From Rhynchosporium graminicola (taxonomy: Eukaryota > Ascomycota > Leotiomycetes > Helotiales > Ploettnerulaceae): a DNA stretch of 64,000 nucleotides. Location: positions 682,001 through 746,000 of the forward strand of contig FJUW01000004.1 of NCBI GenBank assembly GCA_900074885.1. The letters run 5' to 3'. Shown here piece by piece: positions 12,502 to 23,580 of this stretch. Position 1 is the first letter of the stretch. Every line of letters starts with the position of its first letter. The position numbers and the translations under genes are program-made. Under the pieces are notes generated by a model that saw nothing but the letters and a program-made list of their open reading frames with translations, searched no databases and was not told where the DNA came from.

Positions 12502-14484
12502 CTATCCATCCTTCTCAAGTTCATAGAATAACAAATACACTTCCCGCTGCATACCCAACACATCACCTGTCTTACTCTCTTTAATCTTATCATCGCTGAT
12601 CCTCCACCAGCGATCACTATGCTTCCCCTTTCGCTTCTTCTGCGCTGTATCACTGGGCCCTTCCTTAGGATGTCCAGATACTGAGACATTCTCGCGAGGT
12701 GACGGCGAAGGTGTGGATAACGGGGACTCTTTGGACCGAGAGAGTTTGCTGGAGATTGCGGAGCGAGTGGAGCGTGCTAGGGAGCGAATACTGGCTGTGT
12801 CTGAGCTGCGTGGAGCGGATGTGGGCCCGGGTGTTTTGACTGTGGTGTCTGTTGAGTTGGATCCTGATGTCGTTGAACTTGACGCTCGTCCATTGGCTTC
12901 GCCATTGGGGAATGGTAAGGAAACAGATGTGGATGCGGCGGAAGATGGGGAGAGCAGTTCGGTTGTAGAGGATAAAGTGCTGGTGTCTGTACCTGGCTCG
13001 TCTATTTGCGATGAAGCACTCATTCGTGGAGTTGGCATCTGAGATATGTTCGGTGTAGGAGGCTTGCTGTAGACACCTGCTGGCTGGAAAGTGTTTGGCG
13101 TTGAGAAAGGAGCTGAAAGGGTTTGTCGCCGGAAAGATTCGTAGTGTCCAGAGTGATGGCTGCCTTTATGACAGACCACGCTAGAGAGTCTGTAGAAATG
13201 CTGGTTCATGAGACCGCCCAGAGGTAATCTTTCTGGGAATGAGACTTTGGCGGAGTTCTTCATTGTAGACCGGCCAGAATCGAATATGGATCTGGATAGA
13301 TGGATGGCCATCACTTTTGGGAAATCAGTGATTCGGGTATGCTTAGCGATCTTACGCTTTGGTGCAAATTTCCTGTCTGGTAGTTCCACGTCTTTGAGAT
13401 CTTCTTCTGGATTGTTATCAATCGCGTGCTCGATTCTTTGGATATATCCTTCCGTTTTGGTCTTGAATTTGTCTGAAGTTGCCCTTCTGAGTTCTTCTCT
13501 AAATGTTTCGAGAGCATGCATGAGTCGGCACTTCTCGCACTTGAAGTCTTCGATTTGTTCAGTCTTAAACATCTGGTCAAAGCAAAAGCTGAGGGTAGTT
13601 GAGCTGGCTTGTGGAACGCTCAAGGTCAAGGAGCAAAATGTACTTCTACTTGGTGTTGGTTTAAAGCCACAAGTCATGCACTCAATTTGAGATTCGGAAG
13701 TGCCTTCTAACGGAAATCCGTCCTCTTTGTCGAGAGCAACTTTATGTACCTCGTCATCTTCCACGTTTGAAATTGACCCGTTGCCACGCTGCGATGATGC
13801 TGTAGGAACCGAAAGTGAGGGAGATGTTCTGGACACCGAATCATCTAGTGCGAGGTGATCTAATTTCAGCTTTACAGCGTCTTCATCCAGCTGGCCGGGG
13901 GCCGCCTCAGTTTGCGCCTGATGTGCATGTTTCCTTGCTCTGTGTCCTGCGTGGTACTCATCACACAGACGTTCGGCTACGATTTGGAGAAATTCTTGCG
14001 CATCCTGCTGTTGTCTGCTTATCCTCTGTTTGAAACCCTGTTCCAACACTAAGACAAACGGTCCCGCAGAGATTGTCTTCTTATAAATTGGTCTCTCATT
14101 CAAAGAATTGAGTATATCCTTCAGTCCCTTAGTTACTGTACCCGCTTGAAGCCCTTCTATTTTCCAAGCTGGCATATTCTTCCTTGCCGGATCCTCCACC
14201 AAATGTGCATAGACTTCAGGTCCATCGAGTTTCCTTCTATGTGTCTCCCGAATCAGATATATCCGCAGATCTCCCAGCCCTGCCAGCGCTTGGAGGACTG
14301 AATTTATGAAGCAATCATTCGCCGGGTTGGACAAACCGACGATCGTCTTCTTGCGCGAACTCGCCGTAGTGCTTGCAGATTCACCATCGATGAAAAAGGT
14401 CGGCGCAAAGACATAGACGAGTGTAATGGCAGCCAGTGAAGCTCCAGCAGCATAGCTTGCGATCTTGAGCGGCTGTTCCGGCAT
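12502..14484 (-). CDS. UBP16: Membrane-anchored ubiquitin-specific protease (UBP16-like)
   Basis: Single-exon gene for 660 residues, starting at ATG 14484. An N-terminal hydrophobic helix (about residues 8-32) is followed by a USP (peptidase C19) catalytic domain. The Cys box GLSNPANDCFINSVLQAL carries the nucleophile Cys58; the usual GNTCF is here NDCF. A CxxC...CxxC zinc ribbon (CMTC and CEKC) lies mid-domain. The His box has catalytic His447 in SGHYESF, and WWRISDD gives the third catalytic position near Asp631. A long low-complexity Ser/Thr/Pro insert of about 160 residues separates the His box from this last motif. Helix plus USP recalls yeast Ubp16 of the mitochondrial outer membrane; the location is inferred. 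It is divergent from the bL9m gene. Confidence 0.9.
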   Translation of the reverse strand: MPEQPLKIASYAAGASLAAITLVYVFAPTFFIDGESASTTASSRKKTIVGLSNPANDCFINSVLQALAGLGDLRIYLIRETHRRKLDGPEVYAHLVEDPARKNMPAWKIEGLQAGTVTKGLKDILNSLNERPIYKKTISAGPFVLVLEQGFKQRISRQQQDAQEFLQIVAERLCDEYHAGHRARKHAHQAQTEAAPGQLDEDAVKLKLDHLALDDSVSRTSPSLSVPTASSQRGNGSISNVEDDEVHKVALDKEDGFPLEGTSESQIECMTCGFKPTPSRSTFCSLTLSVPQASSTTLSFCFDQMFKTEQIEDFKCEKCRLMHALETFREELRRATSDKFKTKTEGYIQRIEHAIDNNPEEDLKDVELPDRKFAPKRKIAKHTRITDFPKVMAIHLSRSIFDSGRSTMKNSAKVSFPERLPLGGLMNQHFYRLSSVVCHKGSHHSGHYESFRRQTLSAPFSTPNTFQPAGVYSKPPTPNISQMPTPRMSASSQIDEPGTDTSTLSSTTELLSPSSAASTSVSLPFPNGEANGRASSSTTSGSNSTDTTVKTPGPTSAPRSSDTASIRSLARSTRSAISSKLSRSKESPLSTPSPSPRENVSVSGHPKEGPSDTAQKKRKGKHSDRWWRISDDKIKESKTGDVLGMQREVYLLFYELEKDG

Positions 14485-15089
14485 GTTGAAAAGAGTGGCA
14501 GAAGAAGGAGAATTGGTCCGGAGAGATGCTCAACACGCCATCTCTATCTCTATGTGTTTGCTGGCATACCGCAATCTCCGCTGCTCGTGTACAATTTCTG
14601 AAGGGAGCGTGATGATAGGATCAAGTTCCAGGGTTTCTCCTTGACTTGAATTCCACAAAGGAATTGAAGCTACTCCTGGTGACGGGCCGAAGGCTGCAAA
14701 GGGAAACGGTATTATGCAAGGTTGTAAGTGAGCCAGAGGTAGGAACGATAGATCTCGAATGGTTCCGAAATCGAACGGACTGTGATTAAAAAAGTCTATG
14801 GTATCTCAAAAATGGTGCGTTTCCTTTGTATATTGTACTATTTCAACAATCCTCTTCCATATCTAATCGCGGTCCTTGGCGTTCGAGCCCCGACATTACG
14901 CTGTGCTCCCTGGTGTGTCAGATCCAATCAGAAGCTCGAACAGACTGATAAGCATTGAAGAGGTGGGTGGAGTCTATTTTTCTGGGACACTTCAAGATGA
15001 AGGTCAGAGTTGAGTGTATTCGAGCCTTTAGTTATACTATGATACCGTACAGTGTGGCACGCGTTTGCTCGGCGCCTTCAACCCTCGCG
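14485..15089. promoter_or_regulatory. Shared divergent intergenic promoter region
   Basis: The 605 bp between the divergent starts of the ubiquitin protease (14484, -) and bL9m (15090, +). Both products are linked to mitochondria if the Ubp16 assignment holds, so a shared control region is plausible but unproven. No clear TATA box is seen near either start. Confidence 0.4.
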
Positions 15090-16096
15090 ATGGCCTTGCC
15101 TTTGATTTACAAAGCTCCCAAGTGCATGTCTTGTATTCGACACATGACATTGCGCTTTGGAGATGTGTTCCACTTCCCGGCAGGCCAGCAAGTTCGAGGC
15201 AAGAAGAAGCTTGCGAGCGAGAAGGTATCAACTGTGAAGGTGCATTTACTGCAGAACATCCCTGGATATGGTAGAAGAGGTAAATGAAGATTCGGAAGAT
15301 ACGCCTCTGGAAACATCTATTGATTTGTGGATAGGAGCGGTAATTCCAGTAACCTCAGGAGTGATGCGCAACATTTGGTACCCCAAGCAGATGGCAGAAT
15401 ACTTGACACTTGCAAAGGTCCAGGAGCTTGGTGTGAAAAAGGATACGATCGCCGAGCGAGATTCGACGTTCCAGACCAATGCAATGAGGAAACTCGAGAA
15501 GAAGCAGGAGAGGGAGAAGCAGGATGCACCAGATGAAGGACTACTCCCCAGAGTGGTAGAAGCGAAGCCAATGGAACCAATGGAACCGATGGCCCAGTTT
15601 GAACTGGATTTGTTGACTGTAAGATTATACCCGACTCTGAAAGACAGTTCCACTTTATTGACATGCGATATAGCCTGGGCAAGCTACATCTATCCTCGAC
15701 TGTCTTCTCCCAGAAACGTTGGATTTTTACCGAAGCCCAATCGCTTTGCCAACACCCAAGAGAATGTCCCCTTCTATACCTGCCACATCAACCATCTCCC
15801 CTGCTGCGGCTGCTGCAGCTGAAGCCGAAGCGAAGCGATCAGGGGGAGGAAAGCCGGATAGAAGAGGCATCTACGGCTCTGTATCGACAAGTGATATCGC
15901 CGCAAATCTCAAAGATATTCTAGCTGAAGATGTAGAGGGAGAAAGGGTCGTTCTGTCCCACGAGGATATTTCATTCGTGGAGGAGACGGAAGACAAGGAT
16001 CGAGTCAAGCATCTAGGTGTGTTTGACATCGAGATTAAGCTTGAAGGAGCCCCGGATGTTGTACGAAGGTCGATCCGAATCAATGCCCAGGATTGA
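15090..16096 (+). CDS. MRPL50: Mitochondrial large-subunit ribosomal protein bL9m
   Basis: Exons 15090-15279, 15335-15646 and 15714-16096 give 294 residues. The bL9 core reads VHLLQNIPGYGRRG then PVTSGVMRNIWYPKQMAEY, the hallmark N-domain, and the fungal C-domain reads IYGSVSTSDIAANLKDIL to the end (RRSIRINAQD). A basic leader with CMSCIRHMTLRFG fits a mitochondrial targeting region. ATG 15090 was chosen because it sits just before this leader; earlier ATGs in frame (14997 and one other) are less likely. Intron 1 (55 bp) is standard. Intron 2 (67 bp) needs a weak GTTCCA donor but is the only join found that restores the conserved LDFYRSP segment. Ala-rich linker at the exon 3 start. Confidence 0.9.
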
Positions 16097-16935
16097 AGTC
16101 GTGTAGTGGGGAGATTGATGTGTACAGATACCCAGCCAGAATGTAATATTACGACAGATTCCACCCACCGTATTTCTGTCACACGATGGTTATAAGAGTC
16201 AGGCACTGACTGGTTTGAGGTGATGGATGGGAAACTAATTACCAGTTGCGACTCGATGGACATGAAGCGAGGACCGAGCGAAGGTTGCTTTGCGGGTTGT
16301 TTGCCTCAGGGAAGCAGTATTTCGCTCAGAAGCATGTCAGTATTCGTTACAGATCTTATTTGCGCTCCGGACTATAGATGCAGATACAGCACGGCCGATG
16401 TTGTTTACAAGCTGTTGAGATACTAAAGTAGTCAGTGCATAGTCAACAAATCGTATGATCGAAAGTTTTCGACCTTATGAGACCTCATCTTAACAGACTT
16501 GGAGAACGAACTCCAGCACAATGTTTTGTGGTATCGAGCTACCTACGGGAATTGGCGTGTCACAGCACATGGCAGATCTAGAAATCTCATGGTGGGAATT
16601 TTTTTTGGATGCTTCACTGGAATTCCTCATTTCTTGGAAACCACTAGCTTATGATAACCTATGCTTTCAGACCCTCAAGATTGAGAAGATACTGGAATTG
16701 CAAGAGTCGAGAAACGGCTGATCTTCAAGTACCTCAGCCGGCATCGGACATTGGGTGTTTTGAACCAGCCATTGCTAGACGCTGGCAATTCGTACTGATA
16801 ACGTGAGGTTAATGAACTTCTCTTTCATTACTAGATACCTTACCTACAATTGCCATTTCTCAATTGGAGCAATGCACTACTCTACCAAAAAGTACGTGGA
16901 GGCACGTTACCTACCTATGCCTACCTAGGTACTCA
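16097..16935. other. Intergenic, no gene supported
   Basis: 3' side of bL9m up to the Fot1/pogo element. Only short, unrelated frames are present. A GGCACGTTACCTACCTATGCCTACC-type run (CTAC/GGTA steps) just before the transposon belongs to a motif that recurs in this window's intergenic DNA. Confidence 0.45.
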
Positions 16936-16937
16936 TA

Positions 16938-19379
16938 CTAGCCGGTTCCCCGACAGTTTCGCTCGGGACTCGCTTACTGTCGGGACATGCAAATGCCTCC
17001 CTCGCACATGTAAACGCCTCGCTCTCGGCATTATATCGGTAAAGTATTTTAGGTGCTTTCCCTACTAAAATTCTTCTAATTTCAATATTAAATAACTACT
17101 CTAATTCATTAATGATATATAATCTTTTCTAGTACAAAATTGATCTCTATTATCTTTACTCTTAGAGCTTTCTACTATAAGTGCTACTAGTAGCGACGAT
17201 TCTAAATATCGATTATGCTCTAGCTCCTTCTCTTGTATAGCTCTACTAGGCTCATATAATATCTGTATATCTTGATCTTGATCGCTATCGCCGAAGATAT
17301 CTACTTCAAACTGTAGCTTAGAAGCTAGTAGATCAGGGTAGCCTTCTTCAGTAGAAAGTATAGTTTCAGCGACTATAGGCTGTTTATTAGGCTCTCTTTC
17401 TAGTCGATAGAGCTCTGAATCAGGTGCTACTATCTCTCCTCTCTTCTGTAACTCTTGTAATTTAAGCTTCTTAGCTTTATTTATCTTCCGTGCTTGAACT
17501 CCTGCTTTTAATAGAGACTTCTTATACTTTCTAATAGTATAAGAAAGTACTCGATTAGCTCTCCGGCGATTTTCTATCTTTTTAGCTTTAGCTTTAGCTT
17601 GAATTTAAAGTCGTAGATTAGTTACACTTGCTATAGTACTTCTAATTGACTTTAACTGCTTAATCGATCGTCGAGAGGTCTTCTTCTCTTAGGTACTTGA
17701 CTGTAGCTTCTATTGAAGTATAGTATTATCAGTAGAAGTAATTAAGGCCTTATAGAGTTGAACTATAGCCTCCTTGATCGAGCTTTGGAAGATCTCTCTT
17801 GAATCGTCAGATAAGTGAGTTGGATCTCTTCTAATAAATAACTCTACTGTAGTTATAGTAGAGATCACTCTATCTACTAGTATAGAAGGTAGTAGCAAAG
17901 GTAACTCTAGCTCTTTAATTAACTTCTGCTTTCTAAACGATCTTATTCTCTTTAATCTAGCTTTATAGCTAAGAGGCTATATTCTAGCGTTCTTAAAAGC
18001 GTTCTGGATTATATAATATTATATAGTTTTCTGTCGAATACTAGTAAGGTCTCTGAATAAAGAAGTGATTAAATAAGTAATATCTAAGTTCTGTAAAGCC
18101 GAGTTAATAGCTTAAGAGTAGTAGTGCTTCTAAGGCTGAAAAACGCCTATATCTAATAGCTAAAGAGTATGCGTCAGGTGGCTTAGAAAGTACTATGGGT
18201 ATATATAATTCTCTTGAAGAAGTACTATAAATTGCTTATAGTAGTGAGATTCGTGGCTGTCTAAAAGGAGTAGTTTCTATGGCTTTTCTAGTCCGGCATG
18301 CGAGTGTTTGATCAAATAGTAGGTGTATTCTATGATAATCGAGTTATTAATATATCTAGTTAAAGAGAAAGTGATTATTTCTTTATTAGAAAGGTTTATA
18401 GATATCTAGTTCTCTATAATTATCTCTCTAGGGCAAATTATAAAGGCTGGAAGTGTCTTCTTTCTATTACTACGTATAGTTTCTATAATAGTAACTATTT
18501 TGCGGCTTCCTTATATAGGTATATATAGTGTATTTATACTCCTTAGAACAACTACACTCTCGGTATATAGAAGGGCGCCTCGTATACTAGATTTATCTAT
18601 ATTTAGAACCTTCTTTCTATTATTAATTTGTAGCTTTTCTATCTCTCTCTCTAGGTTCTAGAACTACTAGATTACTACTTCTTCTGTATATAGCTCTAAT
18701 CGTATAGCTTCTATAGGTTTTATCTTAATCGAATAAAGCTCTAGATAGTCCTTTAACTATTTACGGAACTAGGTATTAGAAGGAGGTAGCTTTAGAGGAG
18801 TTTAGGCCTATAGAATTAATATAATTATTAGTAGAATATTATTATAATAATAGGGAGATCTTACTATAAGTAGATAAGTGATTACTAATTTAACTATTAG
18901 ATGAGTAGCTCCTATATCTAACTCCTAATAATTATAGTAATACTACCTAATAGCTTCCTCTTACGAGGGAGTAAGTAGCTTATTATAGCTACTACTCCCT
19001 GGAAATAACTTCTTCTTTAAGCTACCTTTCTTTACTCTTAAAATAGCTTTACGTAGAGAAGAGACTTTGATATCGAATTTACGCGCTACTATAGAAGGAC
19101 TATCTATAGGGTGCGCTATATACTATAGTTTAGTATCTCGGAAGGCCTTTTTATACTCTGACTTAGTAGTATAACTCTGGAAGTAATATCTACTACGGGG
19201 TACTAGTATTTTTAGTATTATTAATAATTATTAGATATTAGTAGTAATATTAAAAGTAGTTAATTTAGGTAGTAAAGCGCGATTTTAGGTATTAAAAAGC
19301 GAGGCGTTTATATGTGCGAGGCATTTGCATATCCCGACAGTAAGCGAGTCCCGAGCGAAACTGTCGGGGAACCGGCTAG
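16938..19379 (-). mobile_element. RIP-inactivated Fot1/pogo-type DNA transposon with long TIRs
   Basis: Inverted repeats of about 80-90 bp mark both ends (CTAGCCGGTTCCCCGACAG at the left, its complement at the right), flanked by TA at 16936-16937 and 19380-19381. The two repeats differ by C/T changes and one 3-bp indel. The repeat contains its own hairpin arms, CCCGACAGT and ACTGTCGGG. The AT-rich interior encodes, on the minus strand, a broken DDE_1 transposase. Flanking DNA has normal composition. The element inserted about 385 bp upstream of the FBA1 start codon. Confidence 0.92.
17100..19250 (-). pseudogene. Dead Fot1/pogo transposase (DDE_1 superfamily)
   Basis: The minus-strand frame is interrupted by TAG/TAA codons but retains all three parts of the DDD centre: NIDKSS near 18600 (family N.DE.G), LLLLDSHESHYY near 18255, and LLDIGVFQP near 18147. 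KTLPAFIICP and FLSHLTHTL lie between as in Fot1-like transposases. Further C-terminal sequence (toward 17100) is K/R-rich, as usual. Stop codons mostly replace Trp and Gln, consistent with RIP. No functional protein can be made. Confidence 0.88.
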
Positions 19380-19381
19380 TA

Positions 19382-19764
19382 CCTGCTTCAACAAGGGAAA
19401 GGATTAATTGATATTTCCGAATCTCGGCGGCGCACGGTTTGACATACTTCAGCAGGGTGGGTGAAAGAATGACGCCAAGTACCCACCTAGCCCCACCAGA
19501 AATTGACCCCTCCTTCATCCGATTATTTTCTGACTCTGCGAATCAACATATTTGCATAGCAAAATTAACACAACTAGTAAGTCATATCCTCCCTCCTCTA
19601 TTCTGCGTCGCACGCAAGATCTGCAGGGAAAAAAAAATACATCAAAAAAGCCACTCCACCTCCTCTGTGCATATTTTCTGGTTTCTAATTCAATCTTGAA
19701 ATCTAGAAACAAAATTGAAAACCCCGCTCAACAACCACAACAACGTCCAAATACAACCGCAATC
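19382..19764. promoter_or_regulatory. FBA1 upstream region
   Basis: Short space between the transposon's right end and the FBA1 start codon. It ends in an A/C-rich leader (CAACCACAACAACGTCC and so on) typical of highly expressed fungal genes. The transposon therefore lies within normal promoter distance of a glycolytic gene; the effect on expression is unknown. Confidence 0.45.
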
Positions 19765-21203
19765 ATGGGTGCCCTCGAAGTTCTTAGTCGTAAATCCGGT
19801 GTTATCGTGGGAGACGATGTTCTGAAGCTATTTCAATACGCAAAAGATAACAAATTCGCTATCCCAGCTATTGTAAGTATCTCAATTTTATGATTGCCGT
19901 TGGCTAACGTCTTATTTGCAGAATGTTACCTCCTCTTCTACCGTTGTTGCGAGCTTGGAAGCCGCTCGAGATGCGAAGAGTCCTATCATCCTTCAGATGT
20001 CCCAGGGTGGTGCCGCGTACTTTGCCGGAAAGGTACATGATATATTGTTTGAGTGGATTTGCATCAGGAATTTCTGACACGATATCAGGGTGTTGCCAAT
20101 GGCAAGCAGGAGGCTTCCATCGCCGGTGGTGTCGCTGGTGCTCACTACATCCGTGCCATTGCTCCAGCCTACGGCATTCCAGTTGTATTGCACACTGATC
20201 ACTGCGCCAAGAAGCTTCTTCCATGGTTGGACGGTCTTATGGATGCCGACGAGAAGTATTTTAAGGAGCACGGCGAGCCTTTGTTCTCCTCCCACATGAT
20301 CGATTTGAGCGAGGAGGAGGTTGACTACAACATCAAGACCACTGCTGAGTACTTGAAGCGTGCTGCCCCAATGAAGCAGTGGCTCGAGATGGTAAGCCGA
20401 AACACACGTGATGAAAATCTTCTTTATCTAATGCGTCTATAGGAAATCGGCATCACCGGTGGTGAGGAGGATGGTGTCAACAACGAGGATGTTGACAACA
20501 ACTCCCTCTACACTCAACCAGAGGATATCCTTGCCATCTACAAGGCACTCTCCCCAATCTCCCCATACTTTTCCATCGCTGCTGGTTTCGGTAATGTTCA
20601 CGGGTAAGTCTAGTTTGTAAATTGCCTATTTTCGAAATGGGCTTCCGAAAGAGACACGCTAATTCAATTCTAGTGTCTACAAGCCCGGTAACGTCAAGTT
20701 GCACCCAGAGCTTCTTGGCAAGCACCAGAAGTGCGTCAAGGATGCCACTGGAGCCAAGGAGGATAAGCCAGTCTTCTTGGTTTTCCACGGTGGATCAGGA
20801 TCCTCCAAGCAGGAGTTCTTGGATGCCATCAGCCACGGTGTCGTCAAAGTCAATCTTGATACTGATCTTCAATACGCCTACCTCACCGGTATCAGAGATT
20901 GTGAGTGAAGCCCACAATATCCTGAGCTGATTGTTAGATCATGGACGATTCTATGAAATTTTGCTAATCTTGGTTGTAATAGATGTCTTGAACAAGAAGG
21001 ATTACTTGATGGCACAAATCGGTAACCCCGATGGTGAGCATAACCCAAACAAGAAGTACTTCGATCCCCGTAAGTCCATCCCACCTTCACCGCGACATAG
21101 ATACTAATAGTTTCTAGGCGTCTGGGTCCGTGAGGGAGAGAAGACCATGTCCGTTCGTGTCGCAGAAGGTCTTAAGGACTTCAACACTGCTGGCCAGCTA
21201 TAA
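19765..21203 (+). CDS. FBA1: Fructose-bisphosphate aldolase, class II
   Basis: Seven exons: 19765-19872, 19922-20032, 20089-20391, 20443-20603, 20674-20900, 20983-21069, 21118-21203. They join to 360 residues, the standard length of fungal class II aldolase. The enzyme cleaves fructose 1,6-bisphosphate to glyceraldehyde 3-phosphate and dihydroxyacetone phosphate in the cytosol (glycolysis and gluconeogenesis). Motifs include HTDHCAKKLLPW with catalytic Asp110 and zinc ligand His111, GNVHGVYKPGN and FHGGSGSS with further zinc-binding His, and VNLDTDLQYAY for phosphate and substrate binding. All six introns have GT..AG borders and lengths of 48-82 bp. No defects seen. Confidence 0.98.
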
Positions 21204-22029
21204 GCTTTTCATATTCTTTCTGATCGAACAGGTCTTTTTGTTATGCTTTTGCGGATGGATCTGGTGCTGACTGGAGATTGGGAAGGGGAGTGAATACCCG
21301 AATTCAACGGCCTGACTAGGGCGAAGTGTAAATGAATGAATTGAAAATGCCGAGATGTGTCTATTTGCAAGAGTCAGTTGATGTCATCTGCATTCTACCA
21401 AGATTTCCACTTGGTACAGGTGGTAAACAATGTACCTTTTGGTCAAAAACGCGTTCCGCGCTTCTACTACATACTTCCATGTAGCCAGGGGTTAGAGACA
21501 AATTATATTTAACACCCTCACTTATGTTCCCTGGATACCTACCTTAAGTAAGGCTTAAATTAAAGATAGGTAGCGAATTAACATTATTTATCGCCTGTAC
21601 TACTGTAAGTATATTTTAAAATCGTTCGACCAAGAAATGGCAAGGTACCAGGATAAAGTTCTTCGGACTCCAATTCCGTCTCCCCTCCCAAGCCCCCACG
21701 CGACTTGAACCAATCAAAGCATTCACTTGTGGTAGTGCAAAAGGTGGCAGTGTTGACATTTGCCCATGACGACAATGATAGTGGGGACAGCACATCCCTG
21801 TTAAGCCGTCAGCCTGTTCCGATGACATTTTCCCTGAAGCAGTGATCTTCAAATCCAACAATTCCTACTCCCCCGCCTTCCCACCTATATATTATTCGTA
21901 GTTTGCGACCGAGTCATCTATCCTGCGAGCTGCATCTACTCATCTGCCACGGCAAAACCCTCTACGTATAAAGATCATTAAAGAAGCTCAACAAGATCAA
22001 CCCATCAATCAAAACCCCTCATTCAAAAA
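21204..22029. other. Intergenic FBA1-KES1; KES1 promoter
   Basis: Holds the 3' end of FBA1 and the promoter of the oxysterol-binding gene. A TATA-like CTATATATTATT at about 21885-21897 lies roughly 140 bp before the KES1 start, followed by an A/C-rich leader. Short minus-strand frames at 21584-21861 look like chance. Confidence 0.4.
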
Positions 22030-23273
22030 ATGTCCCATAACGAGAAAGAAGGAGGGGGCGTCTCTGCGCAGAATAAAGGATCTTGGAGCGCTTTTCTCAA
22101 GTCTATTGCCTCTTTCTCAGGAGATCTATCATCTTTGACCGCCCCTCCATTCATCCTCTCGTCCACTTCCCTTGTCGAGTTCTCCTCCTACTGGGCAGAA
22201 CACCCATCTCTCTTCGTTGCGCCAGCACACGAGCAGGATCCTAAGAAGCGTGCCCTTTTGGTGTTGAAATGGTTCTTGAGCACACTAAAGCAGCAGTATG
22301 CCAGTCGCAGTGAGAAATTTGGGAATGAGAAGAAGCCCTTGAACCCTTTCCTTGGAGAGCTGTTCTTGGGCAAGTGGGTAGATGCTGCTGGCACCACGGA
22401 ACTGGTATCAGAGCAAGTCAGGTATGGAATCTTTCCATCATCCTCAGGCTTCGTCTGCTAAGTGAAACCTGCAGTCATCACCCTCCTGTCACCGCCTACC
22501 GAGTCGCGAATAAAGAGCACGGCGTATACCTCGAAGGCTATAACGCGCAAAAGGCGTCTTTCTCCCGCACAATCTACGTGAAGCAAATCGGGCACGCAGT
22601 CTTCAAAATCCCAGCTTTCGACGAGACATACCTAATTACCCTCCCAAACCTGCATATCGAAGGCCTCATCTTCGGCGCCCCATTCGTAGAGCTTAACGAC
22701 AAGACCTACATCACCAGTAGTTCAGGCTATACTGCCAAGATCGATTACAGCGGCAAAGGATGGCTGTCAGGTAAGAAGAACAGCTTCACGGCAACATTGT
22801 ACCCCACTGGACATGAGAAAGATGTTATCTATACGGCGACCGGCCAATGGAACAAAACCTTCGAGATCACGGAAGGAAAGAAACAAATCGTCGACACGTA
22901 TAGCGCTGTAGATTTCCCCACGACACCTCTCACTATCGCTCCAGTCGAGACGCAAGATCCAATGGAGTCTCGTCGCGCCTGGCAGAAAGTCGCGGCTGGT
23001 ATCGCGGTCGGTGATATGGATGCGACTGGTGTCGAGAAGGCAAAGATAGAGGAGAGCCAGAGGGAGTTGAGGAAAAAGGAACAGGCTGAGGGAAGGCAGT
23101 GGGAGAGACGTTATTTCACTAGGTTGGAGAGTGACCCTGTTTTGAATAAGCTGGGGCCGAATATTGGTGTTCTGCCGGAACTGGAGAAGACGGGTGGTAT
23201 TTGGAGGTTTGATGAGACGAAGGCAAATGCTTTGGCTTCGAGTAAGTCTGCGGCGCCTGCGGGGGAGCTGTAG
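22030..23273 (+). CDS. KES1: Oxysterol-binding protein, KES1/OSH4 type
   Basis: Exons 22030-22421 and 22475-23273 (53-bp intron) encode 396 residues, a short ORP with only the lipid-binding ORD barrel, as in yeast Osh4/Kes1. The family moves sterol and phosphatidylinositol 4-phosphate between membranes and restrains Golgi traffic. The signature [12 protein letters not shown] (about residues 128-139) spans the splice site. Upstream are the lid-like N-terminus with [27 protein letters not shown] features and the [12 protein letters not shown] motif. [11 protein letters not shown] and the tail WRFDET follow as usual. No PH or ankyrin domain. Confidence 0.96.
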
Positions 23274-23580
23274 GTTTTGTGGTGAAGACAAGATAACGGG
23301 CACTGAAACATTGCTGGCGCATGGAGCGATAATTGGAAACGAATTATGACTAAGGTGACGAAACACAAAACAAAAACGGGAAGATGCTCTGCAGGACTCG
23401 GTTGTATCATTAGACAAGCATAATTTGCACGTACAGACAATAGAATGCGCAGTTGCGGATCTTGAACATCTTCTCGTCAAAACATATTTTAACTCGGGTT
23501 CAAGTAGGGGAGACGAAGCAGTAGGCAGGAATTTCAATCTCGGATTTTTGCGATGCAAGATAGCATATACAGCACTCTTC
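23274..23580. other. Short intergenic spacer
   Basis: About 300 bp between the KES1 stop and the minus-strand coding trace that ends at 23581. Likely overlapping 3' untranslated regions of converging transcripts. Nothing else seen. Confidence 0.4.

Noticed and set aside
22767..23558. 263-codon minus-strand frame opposite KES1
   Set aside because: It is the shadow of the KES1 exon with no motif of its own.
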